DNA of 64,000 nt from Azolla caroliniana (Eukaryota; Polypodiophyta). Location of the stretch: contig JBHGNT010000020.1 in the NCBI GenBank assembly GCA_043228905.1, positions 2,728,001-2,792,000 on the forward strand, given 5' to 3'. The notes under the pieces are model-generated. The model had not been told where the DNA came from. It worked only from the letters and a program-made list of their open reading frames with translations, and did no database searches. Made by a program: the position numbers and the translations under genes. Every line of letters begins with the position of its first letter. Positions within the stretch are counted from its first letter, which is position 1. Of this stretch, positions 22,661-33,103 are shown in pieces.

Positions 22661-23250
22661 AATGTCGCAATACAATAGCTGCTCAGGTTTATATACAATT
22701 AGTGCTAATGTGTATGAACGTATTTACAACAGTATGCCATGGAATTTGTAGCTACAAGTAGTAATTACCAGTTTTCTTATAAAACAAACAAAGCACATGT
22801 ATTCCAAATAAACAGTTTAATGGACCTGTTTGGGAGTTTTTTTTTTGATATACAGTCTACTTTTTGTGCTTCTTTCTCAACAAAATCGTGTGTCATTTTT
22901 ATATATACTCTTCTTTCTGATATACAGTTTAATAATATCATTTAGGGTTCTTCTTTCTGAGATATAGATTTACTCAAGTGAACCATGTACAAGTTAAAAT
23001 AGTTTGCATAATTTTAAGAAAAAGCACTATCATGAAATCAACAATCCTGAAGATACTCTTAAAATTACACAATAGATAAGATACTCAAAACAAGCAATTT
23101 AATTATTCATTGATTAAGTGGTAGCAAATTACATATTTATAACATCACATTGCCAATGTCTTCAAATCGCCTATAAACAACTAAGCTCTTGCTGGTTAGT
23201 GGAACTTCTCTACATATATGATCTGCATACCGAGCTCGGTATGGAGTCCA
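22661..23250. other. AT-rich segment without a recognised gene
   Basis: Contains T runs and two GATATACAGTTTA-like repeats (about 22,845 and 22,915). It separates the two convergent loci and probably holds their 3' ends. Confidence 0.4.
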
Positions 23251-23253
23251 CAA

Positions 23254-23937
23254 CTATGTAGCTAGTTGGCAGCTCAATGTTTTCGCCAAATAGTGTTTAG
23301 GCATTTCATCGGGTAGAATGAGACAACATCTGCGAATGTTGAAGTAATGTCGGAAATGTTCTGTATCCAAAATCAGCGTATTGTCGGCATTATAATCTGG
23401 CCAAGTGTCCCCAAAATCAGAAAGTCATTTGAATCTTGCAACATCCTTCTGCTCACAATTCTCTCGTGTCCACTGACCCTTGAAATGTTGTCGCCACTTC
23501 GGGAAGAATCTTTCTACACACTTCCACACATCTGTACGTTGTTTTTCGCTCCAAATAAACAAATCAAAGTATTGCACAACCCACTCCAAAAATTGATTTG
23601 CGTCCCTCCTTGGTGTCATATATAGCACACTCATCATGACTTTATCAAGCTCCAAGATCAAGGCTCTTCTTTCGACTTCTAATGGTTTAGGTTTCCATTC
23701 CTGTAACTTACCCTCTGTTACACCAATTACTGGTAGCACACGATCAACTTCAATCAACTTAGGTTCTGTTGGCACAATTGGTGTCCTTTTCCTCTTCAAA
23801 CCCCTGGTCGATTGTGTTGGGCCTAGCTTCACATTCTGGTGCTCTTGTGTTGTCGACTTAGTCATTGGCTCGATGCAAGTAGATACTGATCTCGTCGATA
23901 TCAGCCCATTGGTATCACATGCTGCATCTTCCTGCAA
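23254..23937 (-). pseudogene. 3' exon of the minus locus: degenerate FCP1/SCP-like HAD domain
   Basis: A basic, Ser/Thr-rich stretch (GLKRKRTPIVPTEPK) leads into LILELDKVMMS, MTPRRDANQFLEWVVQYFDLFIWSE, then FFPKWRQHFKGQWTRENC. After a frame change near 23,425 it continues ADNTLILDTEH and LPDEMPKHY to a stop at 23,254. Order and spacing match the NIF/FCP1 phosphatase fold (DLDGTL, RPxxxEFLxxLxxxYxxxxWTS, NTLLVDDSP). The DxDGT motif reads ELDKV, so the nucleophilic Asp is Glu, and the later DD reads DT. It could not be an active aspartyl phosphatase. Family assignment is my reading from motifs alone. Confidence 0.6.
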
Positions 23938-23938
23938 A

Positions 23939-24102
23939 AATCAGATCATCTATGCAACATGCTTGATCAACTTGCGTGACCAGATCATTTGTGTCAGTTG
24001 CTACATCTACTTTCAAGATGTGGCCCTCTAAACACGCAGCAACATCAACAGTTTCCACACTGCCATCGGCCTTAGGAGCAATAGATTCAAACCCTTTAGA
24101 CT
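23939..24102 (-). pseudogene. acidic exon of the minus locus
   Basis: On the minus strand ATGTTGCAG (acceptor) precedes ESKGFESIAPKADGS and an acidic stretch (LEGHILKVDVATDTNDL). A second TTTTTGCAG lies just before the HAD exon, so this may be a separate exon or may be continuous with it. No known domain. Confidence 0.4.
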
Positions 24103-24471
24103 CTGCAACATCAGAGAACACCAACATATTCACACTCACAAAGTAACTAACAGTGTCACAAAACAACATAATGAACATGAAATATTTTCCATCATAGAAC
24201 AACATGAACATAATTATCTTGGAGAAACATCATAGAGTTCCATTACATAATGTGCTTAGAGCAACAACCAATCTGAGGTTTTACTTGCCCAAATAGATCA
24301 TAGTAAAACTTCATAAAATCCTAGGAAAATCGCTAACAATCATATCCGACTAATAAGTATTTCGCTCCAATTCAAGAGCCCCTTGATTGAGTAATTGGTC
24401 TTGTCCCCAATCGTGGCCCCTTATTCAACCTTTTTCTAGCCGGTTGCCCATTTAGCCTTGCTTCTTTGACC

Positions 24472-25115
24472 CATTTAGCTAATTAGCTATTGAGCTAAAG
24501 TATTGTAGTAGCTAATTAGCTACCACTTAGCTAATTAGTTACTCAACTAAACTGTGATAGTAGATAATTAGCTACTATATTCAACTATGGTAGTAGCTAA
24601 TTAGCTACCACTTAGCTAATTAGTTACTCAACTAAACTGTGATAGTAGATAATTAGCTACTGTATTCAACTATGGTAGTAGCTAATTAGCTACCACTTAG
24701 CTACTTAGTTACTCAACTAAACTATGGTAGTAGCTAATTAGCTACCACTTAGCTAATTAGTTACTCAACTAAACTGTGATAGTAGATAATTAGCTACTAT
24801 ATTCAACTATGGTAGTAGCTAATTAGCTACCACTTAGCTAATTAGTTACTCAACTAAACTGTGATAGTAGATAATTAGCTACTGTATTCAACTATGGTAG
24901 TAGCTAATTAGCTACCACTTAGCTACTTAGTTACTCAACTAAACTATGGTAGTAGCTAATTAGCTACTGTACTAAACTATGGTAGTAGCTAATTGGCTAC
25001 CACTTAGCTAATTAGCTACTTAGCTAAAGTATGGTAGTAGCTAATTAGCTACCACTTAGCTAATTAACTACATGTTAGGTAATTAGCTACTACACTACAA
25101 CCATAATAGCTAAAT
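24472..25115. repeat. palindromic satellite array 2, with 222-bp higher-order repeat
   Basis: Same AGCTAATTAGCT family as array 1. Here 85-bp spacings (24,536, 24,621, 24,706) combine with the 52-bp unit into a 222-bp higher-order unit (85+85+52). Equivalent points lie 222 bp apart, for example 24,571/24,793 and 24,701/24,923. The array starts about 60 bp downstream, in the minus sense, of the splice donor that ends the RING-like exon. Confidence 0.92.
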
Positions 25116-25188
25116 AGTTTCCACACTTTATACAACTTACCTAATTAGCAAAGATGGAACAAATTAGCTACATTATGGTCACAAGCAG

Positions 25189-25387
25189 CAATTTTACCTG
25201 TGTGTTTTCTCCACTCATATGGGAGAGTTGTACTGCAATCCCCCAAACAGAATGCAACAATGCGACAACCATATTGAAAACAAACGATATGGTATGTGTG
25301 CTGGCATGGTTGTAGGTGAACCAAAAGAGTCGAAGATTTGTCCTCTACACGTAATCCACAAGCGATGTAATGTGCTTGAACAGTCAA
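25189..25387 (-). pseudogene. RING-like half-finger exon of the minus locus
   Basis: Minus-strand frame with ACGLRVEDKSSTLLVHLQPC, QHTYHIVCFQYG, then CLGDC and LPYEWRKHTG, ending at CACACAG|GTAAAA. The pattern CxHTYHxxC followed by C...C and EW parallels the exon at 37,877-38,060 (CLHTYHVLC, AEWYYAWG). It looks like the second half of a C3H-type RING or PHD-like finger. A separate stretch at about 25,640 (SRCKYC) may carry the first Cys pair. Confidence 0.6.
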
Positions 25388-25599
25388 TATTCGTTTCCTG
25401 GTTCTCCTTCATTTGGTAAGGGAGCAAGAATGTTCAGGTCCAATTCTTGTCTGCACCTTACCATCCCCTCTACAAAATGTAGCTGCTTCTTAAGGCAGCT
25501 AACTACTTGTTCCTTCAACGCATCCGAGAAATTTACCGATTAATTATTCCTTAATGAGGAAGATACAACAACAAGAAACAAGAATTATTAACTTACTTG

Positions 25600-25740
25600 T
25601 AGCTTTTCCAAATTGTAATCAGCGACAATATTTACACCTAGAAGGTCCAGGTTCATTGAAAGAACTTAGATCTCTATCTGCAGTTAAATTTTCCCCTGGG
25701 GATCCATCGACTCCTCAATTTCAAGTTCATGTTGAGCAAC
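25600..25740 (-). pseudogene. small exon of the minus locus with a CxxC pair
   Basis: After an acceptor GGAATAG near 25,741, one minus frame reads DGSPGENLTADRDLSSF and SRCKYC, then a TGA, then LQFGKATS before a GTAAGT donor near 25,600. CxxC would supply the first metal ligands of the RING-like finger. The stop suggests decay. Confidence 0.4.
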
Positions 25741-25822
25741 CTATTCCAGATAATACCTCAGTAGCACATTTTCATGTACAAGTTATTTATAACATATTAC
25801 ATGCTAGCAAAACAATAGATAC

Positions 25823-26489
25823 CTGAATCTTATTTCTGATTGTTGTCGCTACCAAAGTGACGTTGCTCTCCATTGCAACATCCAATGTTGCTTTCTCTAA
25901 ATCAGTCTTAAAAAACTCCAATGTCTCACAAGCTTCATGGACATTTCTTAGCATATAGCTAATCAATGTCTCACTTGTATGATCGACATTGGCTTTCATT
26001 ATGTGTTGGTGTGGCGTATACTTGTGGGTTTGTTGGGAGTCAGCAGTTGCATCATCAACTGCCATGCTCCAATATTGCCTTTTTTTTTTGCAAGCTCCCC
26101 ATCTTCCGACAGCTTTCTACCGATGCCTCACCATAAATTGCCCAAGCTACCCTATACATCTCAGGGTCACGAGATTCCTTCATTGTTTTGCAAAAGCTCT
26201 AGCAAATGAAACGGACAACGCGTTGTTGACCAGGATCTCTTGATGTACTTTCTGGTGCAGTCTCATGCAATCGTCATACAGTTCCGATCATACATGCTGG
26301 AGCTTGACATTGCCTTTCACTCTAGGCACTTTATATACTGACATCCAGTCTACATCACTAATCAATCTATCTATTAGAACATCAGGGTCAATACCCTCGA
26401 GCGACAGACCATATCTGTTGTTAAAGTCCTCCTTTGTCTCGCAAAATTTTGCGAAATTCAGCACTCTAGGATAGGGAGGAACAAGCCAC
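25823..26489 (-). pseudogene. central exon of the minus locus, coiled-coil-like
   Basis: Between acceptor CTATTTTAG (26,490) and donor CAG|GTATCT (25,822) the minus frame reads WLVPPYPRVLNFAKFC, then LEGIDPDVLIDRLISDVDW. It has a TGA near 26,296, a frame change near 26,180, and then TLEFFKTDLEKATLDVAMES, which is helical. It corresponds in position to the coiled-coil exon at 37.2-37.8 kb of the plus locus. No known domain is recognised. Confidence 0.5.
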
Positions 26490-26854
26490 CTAAAATAGAA
26501 AATCAGTAATCAAAATTGGTGCAAAAACAGAATTTTTAATGTGAATTTGGTGCAAAATTACAACACTTTGAGATAGTAATTTGAAATTTGTAATCTGTCC
26601 TTTTCAACATGTATCAAAAATCAACCACTTAAAAAATCAGAAACCCTAATCAAAATTTGTCATGAGAATTGGTGCAAAATTACAACACATTGCGACAGTA
26701 ATTAGAAATTTGTAATTAGAAATTTGTAGCCAGAAACTTGTAATCAAAAATTTGTAATCAGAAACCCTAAACCACTTAAGGGAAACACAAACCCTAATCA
26801 TCACTAAAGGCAGAAATCAACCGCACTACAATATTCTGTCAATCAGAAACACAC

Positions 26855-27121
26855 CTGTTGCTACACCCCGATCTTCGAGACATCCTTGTTTGGGACTCCA
26901 ACGACTTCACCCTATTCGATTTTTGGCAAAGATGACCAGGCACCAAAGTTATAGACAGTTATCAGAAAGGAAAACAAAAGTTTCAGAAAGGAAAAAAAAA
27001 GTTTTTTTAATATGTAGTTGATACATACCTGGACGAGGATCGATTTTCTCGTCAGTTGTAGCTTTGAAGGTACAATGTCGATCTTAGAGTTTTTTTGCTG
27101 CTGCGAGGGCTTCGTTTGCAT
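26855..27121 (-). pseudogene. 5' exons of the minus locus
   Basis: An ATG at 27,121 opens a Gln/Lys-rich exon (MQTKPSQQQKNSKID) ending at GTCCAG|GTATGT (27,029). A small second exon (26,911-26,855; VKSLESQTRMSRRSG) is bounded by TCGAATAG and CAG|GTGTG. Splice sites are by eye. Upstream DNA to about 27,400 is AT-rich with two more AGCTAATTAGCT-like sites (27,360-27,405). Confidence 0.4.
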
Positions 27122-27405
27122 TCATGCTCAGAGTACTCCATCTGTTTGGAGTTTGAACTTGAACTCAGGATTATCAAGAATTTGATGACATTCAAGTCGA
27201 CCTTAGATGATGGCACCATTCCCCATGTTCCATTACGTTAGAAACCAAAGTTCAAATATTTGAGTATTCTCATAAATTAAATGACATGTATTTAACTAAT
27301 AAAACATAAAATTTCGTAAACCATCCTTATGATTTTCCCACAAAAAACTAGCTAAAAAAATAGCTAATTAGTTGTGGCCATTTCAGTAGCTAATTAGCTA
27401 TAATA

Positions 27406-29622
27406 GTGTTTCCACTCGCATGCTTTTACCCGCATAATGCCTCTTGGAGCAATCCAATGAGGACAGCTACTGACTCACTACCGTCCAAGTATGAAGGCTT
27501 TAAGGATGTATTTGAGAAAAAGAATGTTGATCACTTTCCTGAGCATCGACGCTATGATTGTCTGATCGATCTACAAGAAGGTGCCAGTCCTCCCTTTGGC
27601 CCAATTTATGGGTTGTCGGAACCAGAACTCCAGGCACTCCGAACGTATCTCAACAAGAACCTTGAAAAGGTTTTTATTAAACCCTCAAAATCACCAGCAG
27701 GAGTTCCTATTTTGTTCGTGAAAAAGAAAGATGGATCCTTACGCCTCTGCGTCGACTATAGCCCGGTCTAAACAAGATTACTGTTCGCAACCGCTACCCA
27801 CTACCTCTCATCCCAAAGCTGTTGGATCGACTCCGGTCTGGGAAGATCTTCTCCAAGATTGACCTATGTGGATCATACAATTTGGTGTGGATCAAACCTG
27901 GAGATGAATGGAAAACCGCCTTTAGAACATGCTACGTAAATTTCAAGTATAAGGTAATGCCTTTCGGCCTCACTAATGCTCCTGCAGTATTTCAGCATAT
28001 GATGAATGACATATTCCGAGAATATCTAGATCACTTTGTTATGACCTATCTAGATGATATCTTGGTCTTCTCTTTGAACATCAAGGAGCATACTCGACAT
28101 GTCAGGTTAGTCATTGCCAAACTTCGCGACCACGGACTCTATGCTAAAAGTGAAAAATGTGAATTTGATCGTACTTATGTAGATTTTCTTGGGTATGTCA
28201 TTGTGACACAAGGAATCACAATGGACACACGAAAGTCAAGATGATCCAAGAGTGGGCTGTCCCAACTCGAGTACGAGATGTGCAATCATTCAGTGGTTTT
28301 GCCAATTTTTATCGTCGCTTCATCAAAGGATTCTCAGTGATCACACAACCTCTCATTGCTCTTACCCGCAAGGATGCTACTTTTGAATGGACAACAGTTG
28401 CCAAAAGGCATACGACTTGTTGAAACAAGCCTTTACTATGGCACCAGTCCTTTTACATCCTGGCCCAACTAAGCCTTTCCAAGTCGAAACGGATGCTTCC
28501 GATTTCGCCATTGGGGTGATCCTCTCCCAGCCAGATGAGGTCGGTGATCCTCTCCTCATCATCGACCATATGGTCTCCTTCGCCCTCTCCCAATCTCCAA
28601 AGGGCCTTGGGCCTCTCTTTCCATGGATTTCATCACTAACCTTCCCTTTGTTGGTGGTTATGACTCAGTATTCGTCATGGTCGATCACTTCACCAAGATG
28701 GCTCATTTTGCTCCATGTGCCAAAACCATTACCAGAGAGGAGACAACCGATTTGTTTTTCAAAAATGTGCTTCGACTACATGGACTCCCAAACGATAGAA
28801 ATTTTGATAGAGGGCCACAATTTGTTTCTAATGCGGTGCTTATCATCCGCAAACCGATGGAAAAATGAGCGGGTTAACCAAGTCTTGGAACAATACTTGC
28901 GGTGCTCTCTTAGTTACCAAAAAGACAACTGGGTTGACCTTCTCCCACTTGCCAAGTTCGCCTATAACAACTCTCTGCATGCATCTACGGGAGTTACTCC
29001 ACCAACTACGGTCTCCACCCCCGCTTCAACATTTCGCTTCCCTCTGACTCTGTCAATCCTTCTGTGGAGTACTAGGCGTCTCTTGGAGGATGTACATCAC
29101 GATCTTTCCTTGGAGCTCACCCTCGCTAGCTAATGCTCCAAGGAGGAAGTTGACCGTCATCCCTTAGATGCTCCCCAGTTCGAGGTAGGAGACTTTGTTT
29201 GGTTTCTCTGTCACAATATTGCCACCACTCGTCCTTGTCCAAAGCTTGATTGCAAGAAGTTAGGCCCTTTCCAAGTCATTGAAAAAATTGGTTCTATGGT
29301 TGTCCGCTTAATGTATCCCACTTTCGTATTCATAATGTATTCCATGTCTCCCTTCTAAAACCTCGCCATATATCTGAAATCCCCGGTCGACACCCAACTC
29401 CTCCACCACCAATCTAGCTCTCAACCGGTGAAGAATATGAGGTTGACCAAATTCTCGACTCTTTTCTCTTCCGTCGCCAGCTTCAATACCTTGTCCTCTG
29501 GAAATAGTACATGATCTCTGAAGCAACAAGGGAGCCGGCACATCATCTCAAGCATGCCCTGGACATTGTTCGAGCATTTCATGAACGTTATCCACAAAAA
29601 CCGGCCGCGGCCTTAGAGGGAG
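27406..29622 (+). pseudogene. chromovirus pol remnant: RT, RNase H, integrase, chromodomain
   Basis: Motifs in order: FPEHRRYDCLIDL, PFGPIYGLSEPEL, VKKKDGSLRLCVDY, MPFGLTNAPAVFQHMMND, the catalytic YLDD (about 28,048), then FSGFANFYRRFIKGFS and the start of RNase H (VETDASDFAIG). RNase H is cut by a deletion that runs into the integrase core (SMDFITNLPFVGGYDSVFV, RGPQFVS). The end carries a chromodomain-like stretch (EEYEVDQILDS, LQYLVLWK, a TAG, then EPAHHLKHALDIVRAFHERY; about 29,427-29,605). Frameshifts are near 27,770, 28,240 and 28,400. The chromodomain would steer integration to heterochromatin. Not functional. Confidence 0.9.
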
Positions 29623-29627
29623 GATAA

Positions 29628-30114
29628 TGTCATAGACAGGATGCCACATGGAATGGTGGGGGTTGAATCCATGAACTTTTGGTCTTATTAGACAACCTTA
29701 CCAATTGAGGTACATCCATCTATGCATTATTTTATTGTGTAAGACTCAACTTATTTCATTATAAATTGATCACTAGAACTTTCAAGAACCATCTAGAGAA
29801 TGCATCTTCATGCACTCTCTAGAAGTTTCCATCCACTCTCTAGAAGTCTTCTAGCTTTCATGCATACCTCCATATTCTTGTATAAATACTGGGGTGTAGC
29901 TTGATTACAATCAAGGTGAACAACACCAATTACGAAAGCATATATAGTTCTTGTTTATTTGTCTATCCTCTCCCTTGCTTGTTCTTTTGTCTATGCTCTC
30001 TCTCCCGCTATCTCTTAATATTGAGCCTCGTCTACTTGTCCTGGACAATCTTGTGATATTGCTTATGCTCTCGCTATCTCTTAGTACTTAGCCTCATTCC
30101 ACCCGTTCGTGACA
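29628..30114 (+). repeat. 3' LTR of the chromovirus
   Basis: TGTCATAGAC...TTCGTGACA with inverted ends, just after the purine tract TTAGAGGGAGGA (29,613-29,624). TATA-like box TATAAATACTGG near 29,880. Confidence 0.82.
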
Positions 30115-30126
30115 CTTGTTGTTCGT

Positions 30127-31522
30127 GAAGTCGATCGATTGAAGGGAAAGGATGGCCATCAAACTCAAACTTGAAGAAGATTATGGTGCCAATGGCCTCA
30201 CCGAGGATTGGACCAAAGTCGAAAGAGTATGCCGACTACACGATAAGAGAAAGACAAGATTCTCATCGGCAACACCAGAACTCACGATGGATGGTGAAAG
30301 GAGGACGGCATGTGACTACACACTACCGCCGAAGCAAGAAAGCTCGAAGAGGGAAGCTTCGACAATACTCGACATAGAAGTCTTTATGAGAGACGCATTC
30401 AAGAACTTAAAGGCGCAAGTTGAGGTTGAAGAGAAGCTTCAAAAGCAGCAAAAACAGAGGCAGATGGTGATCGACGAAGAAAAGACCAACCAACAAATTT
30501 GGAGTAATGATATGGCCAATACAAAGGCCCAGGTTCGGTACGATAGTACCACGGGAGAAGGTGTGGAACAAACCACCTTCTCAACTTACAAAGGAACGAC
30601 GGTCAAGAGAAAGTCCGAAGACTCGAGAGTGGGAAACGCTGCTTTAAGAGTGGACGCGCATTTCGGAATACATGTGGTGTTCGAAATATCGAGTGATGAA
30701 GGTTCAAGCATGAGAAAAGCTTGCGTGATCGAGGGAGATAAAGAGAGTGAGTCAATGATGGATGGTCGTGTCGAGACTTTCCCAACACTTCATCTAGAGA
30801 CTTGGGCAATTGCGTCCGAGAGCAGAGACAGAGAGTGGTGGGGAAACAAAGATTGAAGCCAATGCGAATAACAATGTTGCGGGAAAGATGGCAATGGATG
30901 AGTCCACCGTGACGGATGGTGCCAAGGTTCTCCCCACAATTGTTCTTGAAACTTCGGCAGTTGTGCCCGAGTGCCAACAGGAGACCGGAGAGACGAAAAG
31001 TGGCAGTAGGAAATCAAAAGACCAAAACAACGATGAGGACGACGAGGAGGATGACCACAGACAAAGGGATCCCTCCACACCAATTCTGGAGACTTTGGCA
31101 ATTGTGCCCGAGAGCCAATATAAAACCGGAGAGATGGAAGGTGGCGGCAAGGAGATGAGGGTCGAAGCTAGTGCATACGGAGGAATGGTGGCCAACAAGG
31201 AGGCCAAGAACAAAGCTACAATAGAGTTCGATGAAGAGCCAAAGGGTGGCAAGAAAGGAAGAACCGAAAGACAATCCGGATGGAAGATGGCGCGGTTGGT
31301 ATTCCAACCCGAACACAAGCCGACCCGGACGTGAGCTGATGAACCGGTCCCGACCCAACCAAAACCCAGACGGAAGCCGACTCGGATGGAAGACGATTGT
31401 TTGAGTCCGATTCGGACGAATGCGAATGCGGACGAAGGCCAACCAAGCCAGAAGTGGATTGGTCGAAACCGATCCAAACATAAGTTGAGCCGGCCTAGGC
31501 AGAGGTCGAAGTAGACAAGCCG
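30127..31522 (+). pseudogene. gag-like fragment related to element C
   Basis: The ORF from about 30,152 reads AIKLKLEEDYGANGLTEDW and VERVCRLHDK. This matches the gag of element C at 48,595 (IRIELDDNDGANGLTEDW) and its copy at 49,570. GEGVEQTTFSTYKG matches the right part of C at 62,226 (GEGVEQDALSTCGE). From 30,797 a peptide motif of the type ETxAxVPExxxxTGE recurs about every 140-150 bp (30,797, 30,949, 31,090), continuing in a second frame to 31,334. No protease, RT or integrase is present. I treat it as the internal end of a gag-only gypsy-like element. The long frames on the opposite strand are shadows. Confidence 0.6.
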
Positions 31523-32457
31523 TGACACCCTTTCGAGGCTGATGAACATGAGGAAAGGCAAGCATGAGATGAGAAAGGATGATCAGAGGAAGTTTGGTGA
31601 CCAAGGAGATGGTCGGGATGAAGGCAACACATGTATGATGCATGAATGCTTACGCTCAGGAGGAGCAAAAGGGGCTATGACAAGTCATCATGGCAATGCG
31701 AAGGGCATGCGAATGATTTGGTTGATCGGGTGGCGACGATGGTTCGGGTGGAAGGAATGCATGTGCTCAAAATGGAGGAATAAGGATGGCGTGGGTGAGT
31801 CGTAAGGAAGGAAGAAATAAAAGGCCAACCACCTTTGACTCTGCCACATCACTCTTTTCTTCTTGGCACATGCTGGAGGATGTGCGGTTTAGTGGAGGTG
31901 GACATCGTGATGTTGCATGTCCAATGGGAGAAATTGTGAAATAGTGTGGTTCCACGCACATTACACAAATGATTATAAATATAAAAATTAGCCTGGGGCC
32001 TAGTGGCATTTGAGTGCATATAGAGGGGTGCAACCAAGATTTCACCCTTGCACCTCCAAGATAGAAGACATTTATCTTACCATTAGGGCTACTACCAAGT
32101 ACTTTAAATGTTATGTATTTCTTTTCATATTCAAAAGGCATAAGAAACATTCGTACAAAACCACGTTCCAATCCAATGGTTTTGTGCATGTTAGAAGCAT
32201 GGATAGACCTATAAAAACCCTTGTAAGTCTTGTGTAAGGGGGGGCTAAATATGTGATATCACCATCACCACCATCATAAATATAATACATTTTTTTCTAA
32301 TTAATCATCTTCTTTCAAGTGCATCAATTCTCTTAATCTTTTCAAGTGTGACATTGTCTTCCTCAACTCAAACATCCACATCATCAAACATCCTCCTCAG
32401 TCCAAGACCCCGGTGGTCCCGCTCAAGTAGCACATGCACACGAGCATTTTCGTGACA
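31523..32457 (+). repeat. probable 3' LTR of the gag-only element
   Basis: TGACACCC...TTTTCGTGACA with a CTATAAAAACC box near 32,210. The end (CCAAGACCCCGGTGGTCCCGC) resembles the ends of the LTRs at 7654-8277 and 47,273-48,042. Borders are by eye. Confidence 0.5.
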
Positions 32458-32516
32458 ACCTTGCTTCACGACTATCATAACTATAGTGTAAGAACTCGTC
32501 AAAAAATTGAATTAAT

Positions 32517-33073
32517 TGTTGGGAAGTCGGTCCCTCCGGATGGGATTCGGTTATGAATGAAGAGGTCTTGGTAAGAACCGGAAGAGATCAGGAAACCGGA
32601 TCGGGTGGACCCGGTGAGAACAGGAAGAGATGACATATTTGTAAATATGTTTTGAGTAAGCCTATTGAGGCTATATTTGTAAATAGCCGTAAGTTCATAT
32701 GAGTATAAATATGACTTAGGGCAATCACTTTTTGGAGTGTTGTAACTTGTCATATTGTTGTATATGCATAATTGTTGTATTGAGAGAGGAGATACAGAGC
32801 GACTTCTGTTGTAACCGCCGATTCGCGAAGACATAGAGCTCAAGGTCGTTGCCTCTGAGTCTCTGATTGTACCATTCTTATATAGTGATAGTTTGGAGCT
32901 TGTGGGCTCCCAAGGTTTTTCCCTATTAGGGTTTTCCATGTAAACATCTGGTGTATTCTCTATTGTTCGTGTGTGTACGAGTACTAATCTCCAACCCCAT
33001 TTTTGTGTTTGATTTTAAAGAAGTGATTCAAGACTCGGTCCTAGGCGAGAAATATTCTGCACTATTTCCTACA
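32517..33073 (+). repeat. 5' LTR of copia D
   Basis: TGTTGGGAAGTCGG...TTTCCTACA, homologous to the LTR of copia C (17,656) throughout. A short piece of the tRNA-Gly repeat (32,470-32,515) abuts it on the left. Confidence 0.85.
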
Positions 33074-33103
33074 ATTTGGTATTAGAGTGAACAACACAGG
33101 AAA

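Larger units (their letters stand above)
27406..30114 (+). mobile_element. Ty3/gypsy chromovirus, 5'-truncated
   Basis: Starts abruptly in the region before RT, runs through RT, partial RNase H, partial integrase and a chromodomain, then a polypurine tract and a 3' LTR. The 5' LTR, gag and protease are absent; the left side abuts the satellite-bearing locus. Confidence 0.9.

Noticed and set aside
22739-22945. Possible later exon of the transposase-like gene
   Set aside because: Frame is AT-rich, without an acceptor in a convincing place and without motif similarity.
29650-29715. tRNA-like sequence antisense in the chromovirus LTR
   Set aside because: The B-box match is shifted and box A is weak; only one copy is present to judge.
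30794-31643. Overlapping minus-strand ORFs of 200-255 codons
   Set aside because: Antisense to the gag-like fragment and its repeats; composition is biased and no motif is recognisable.
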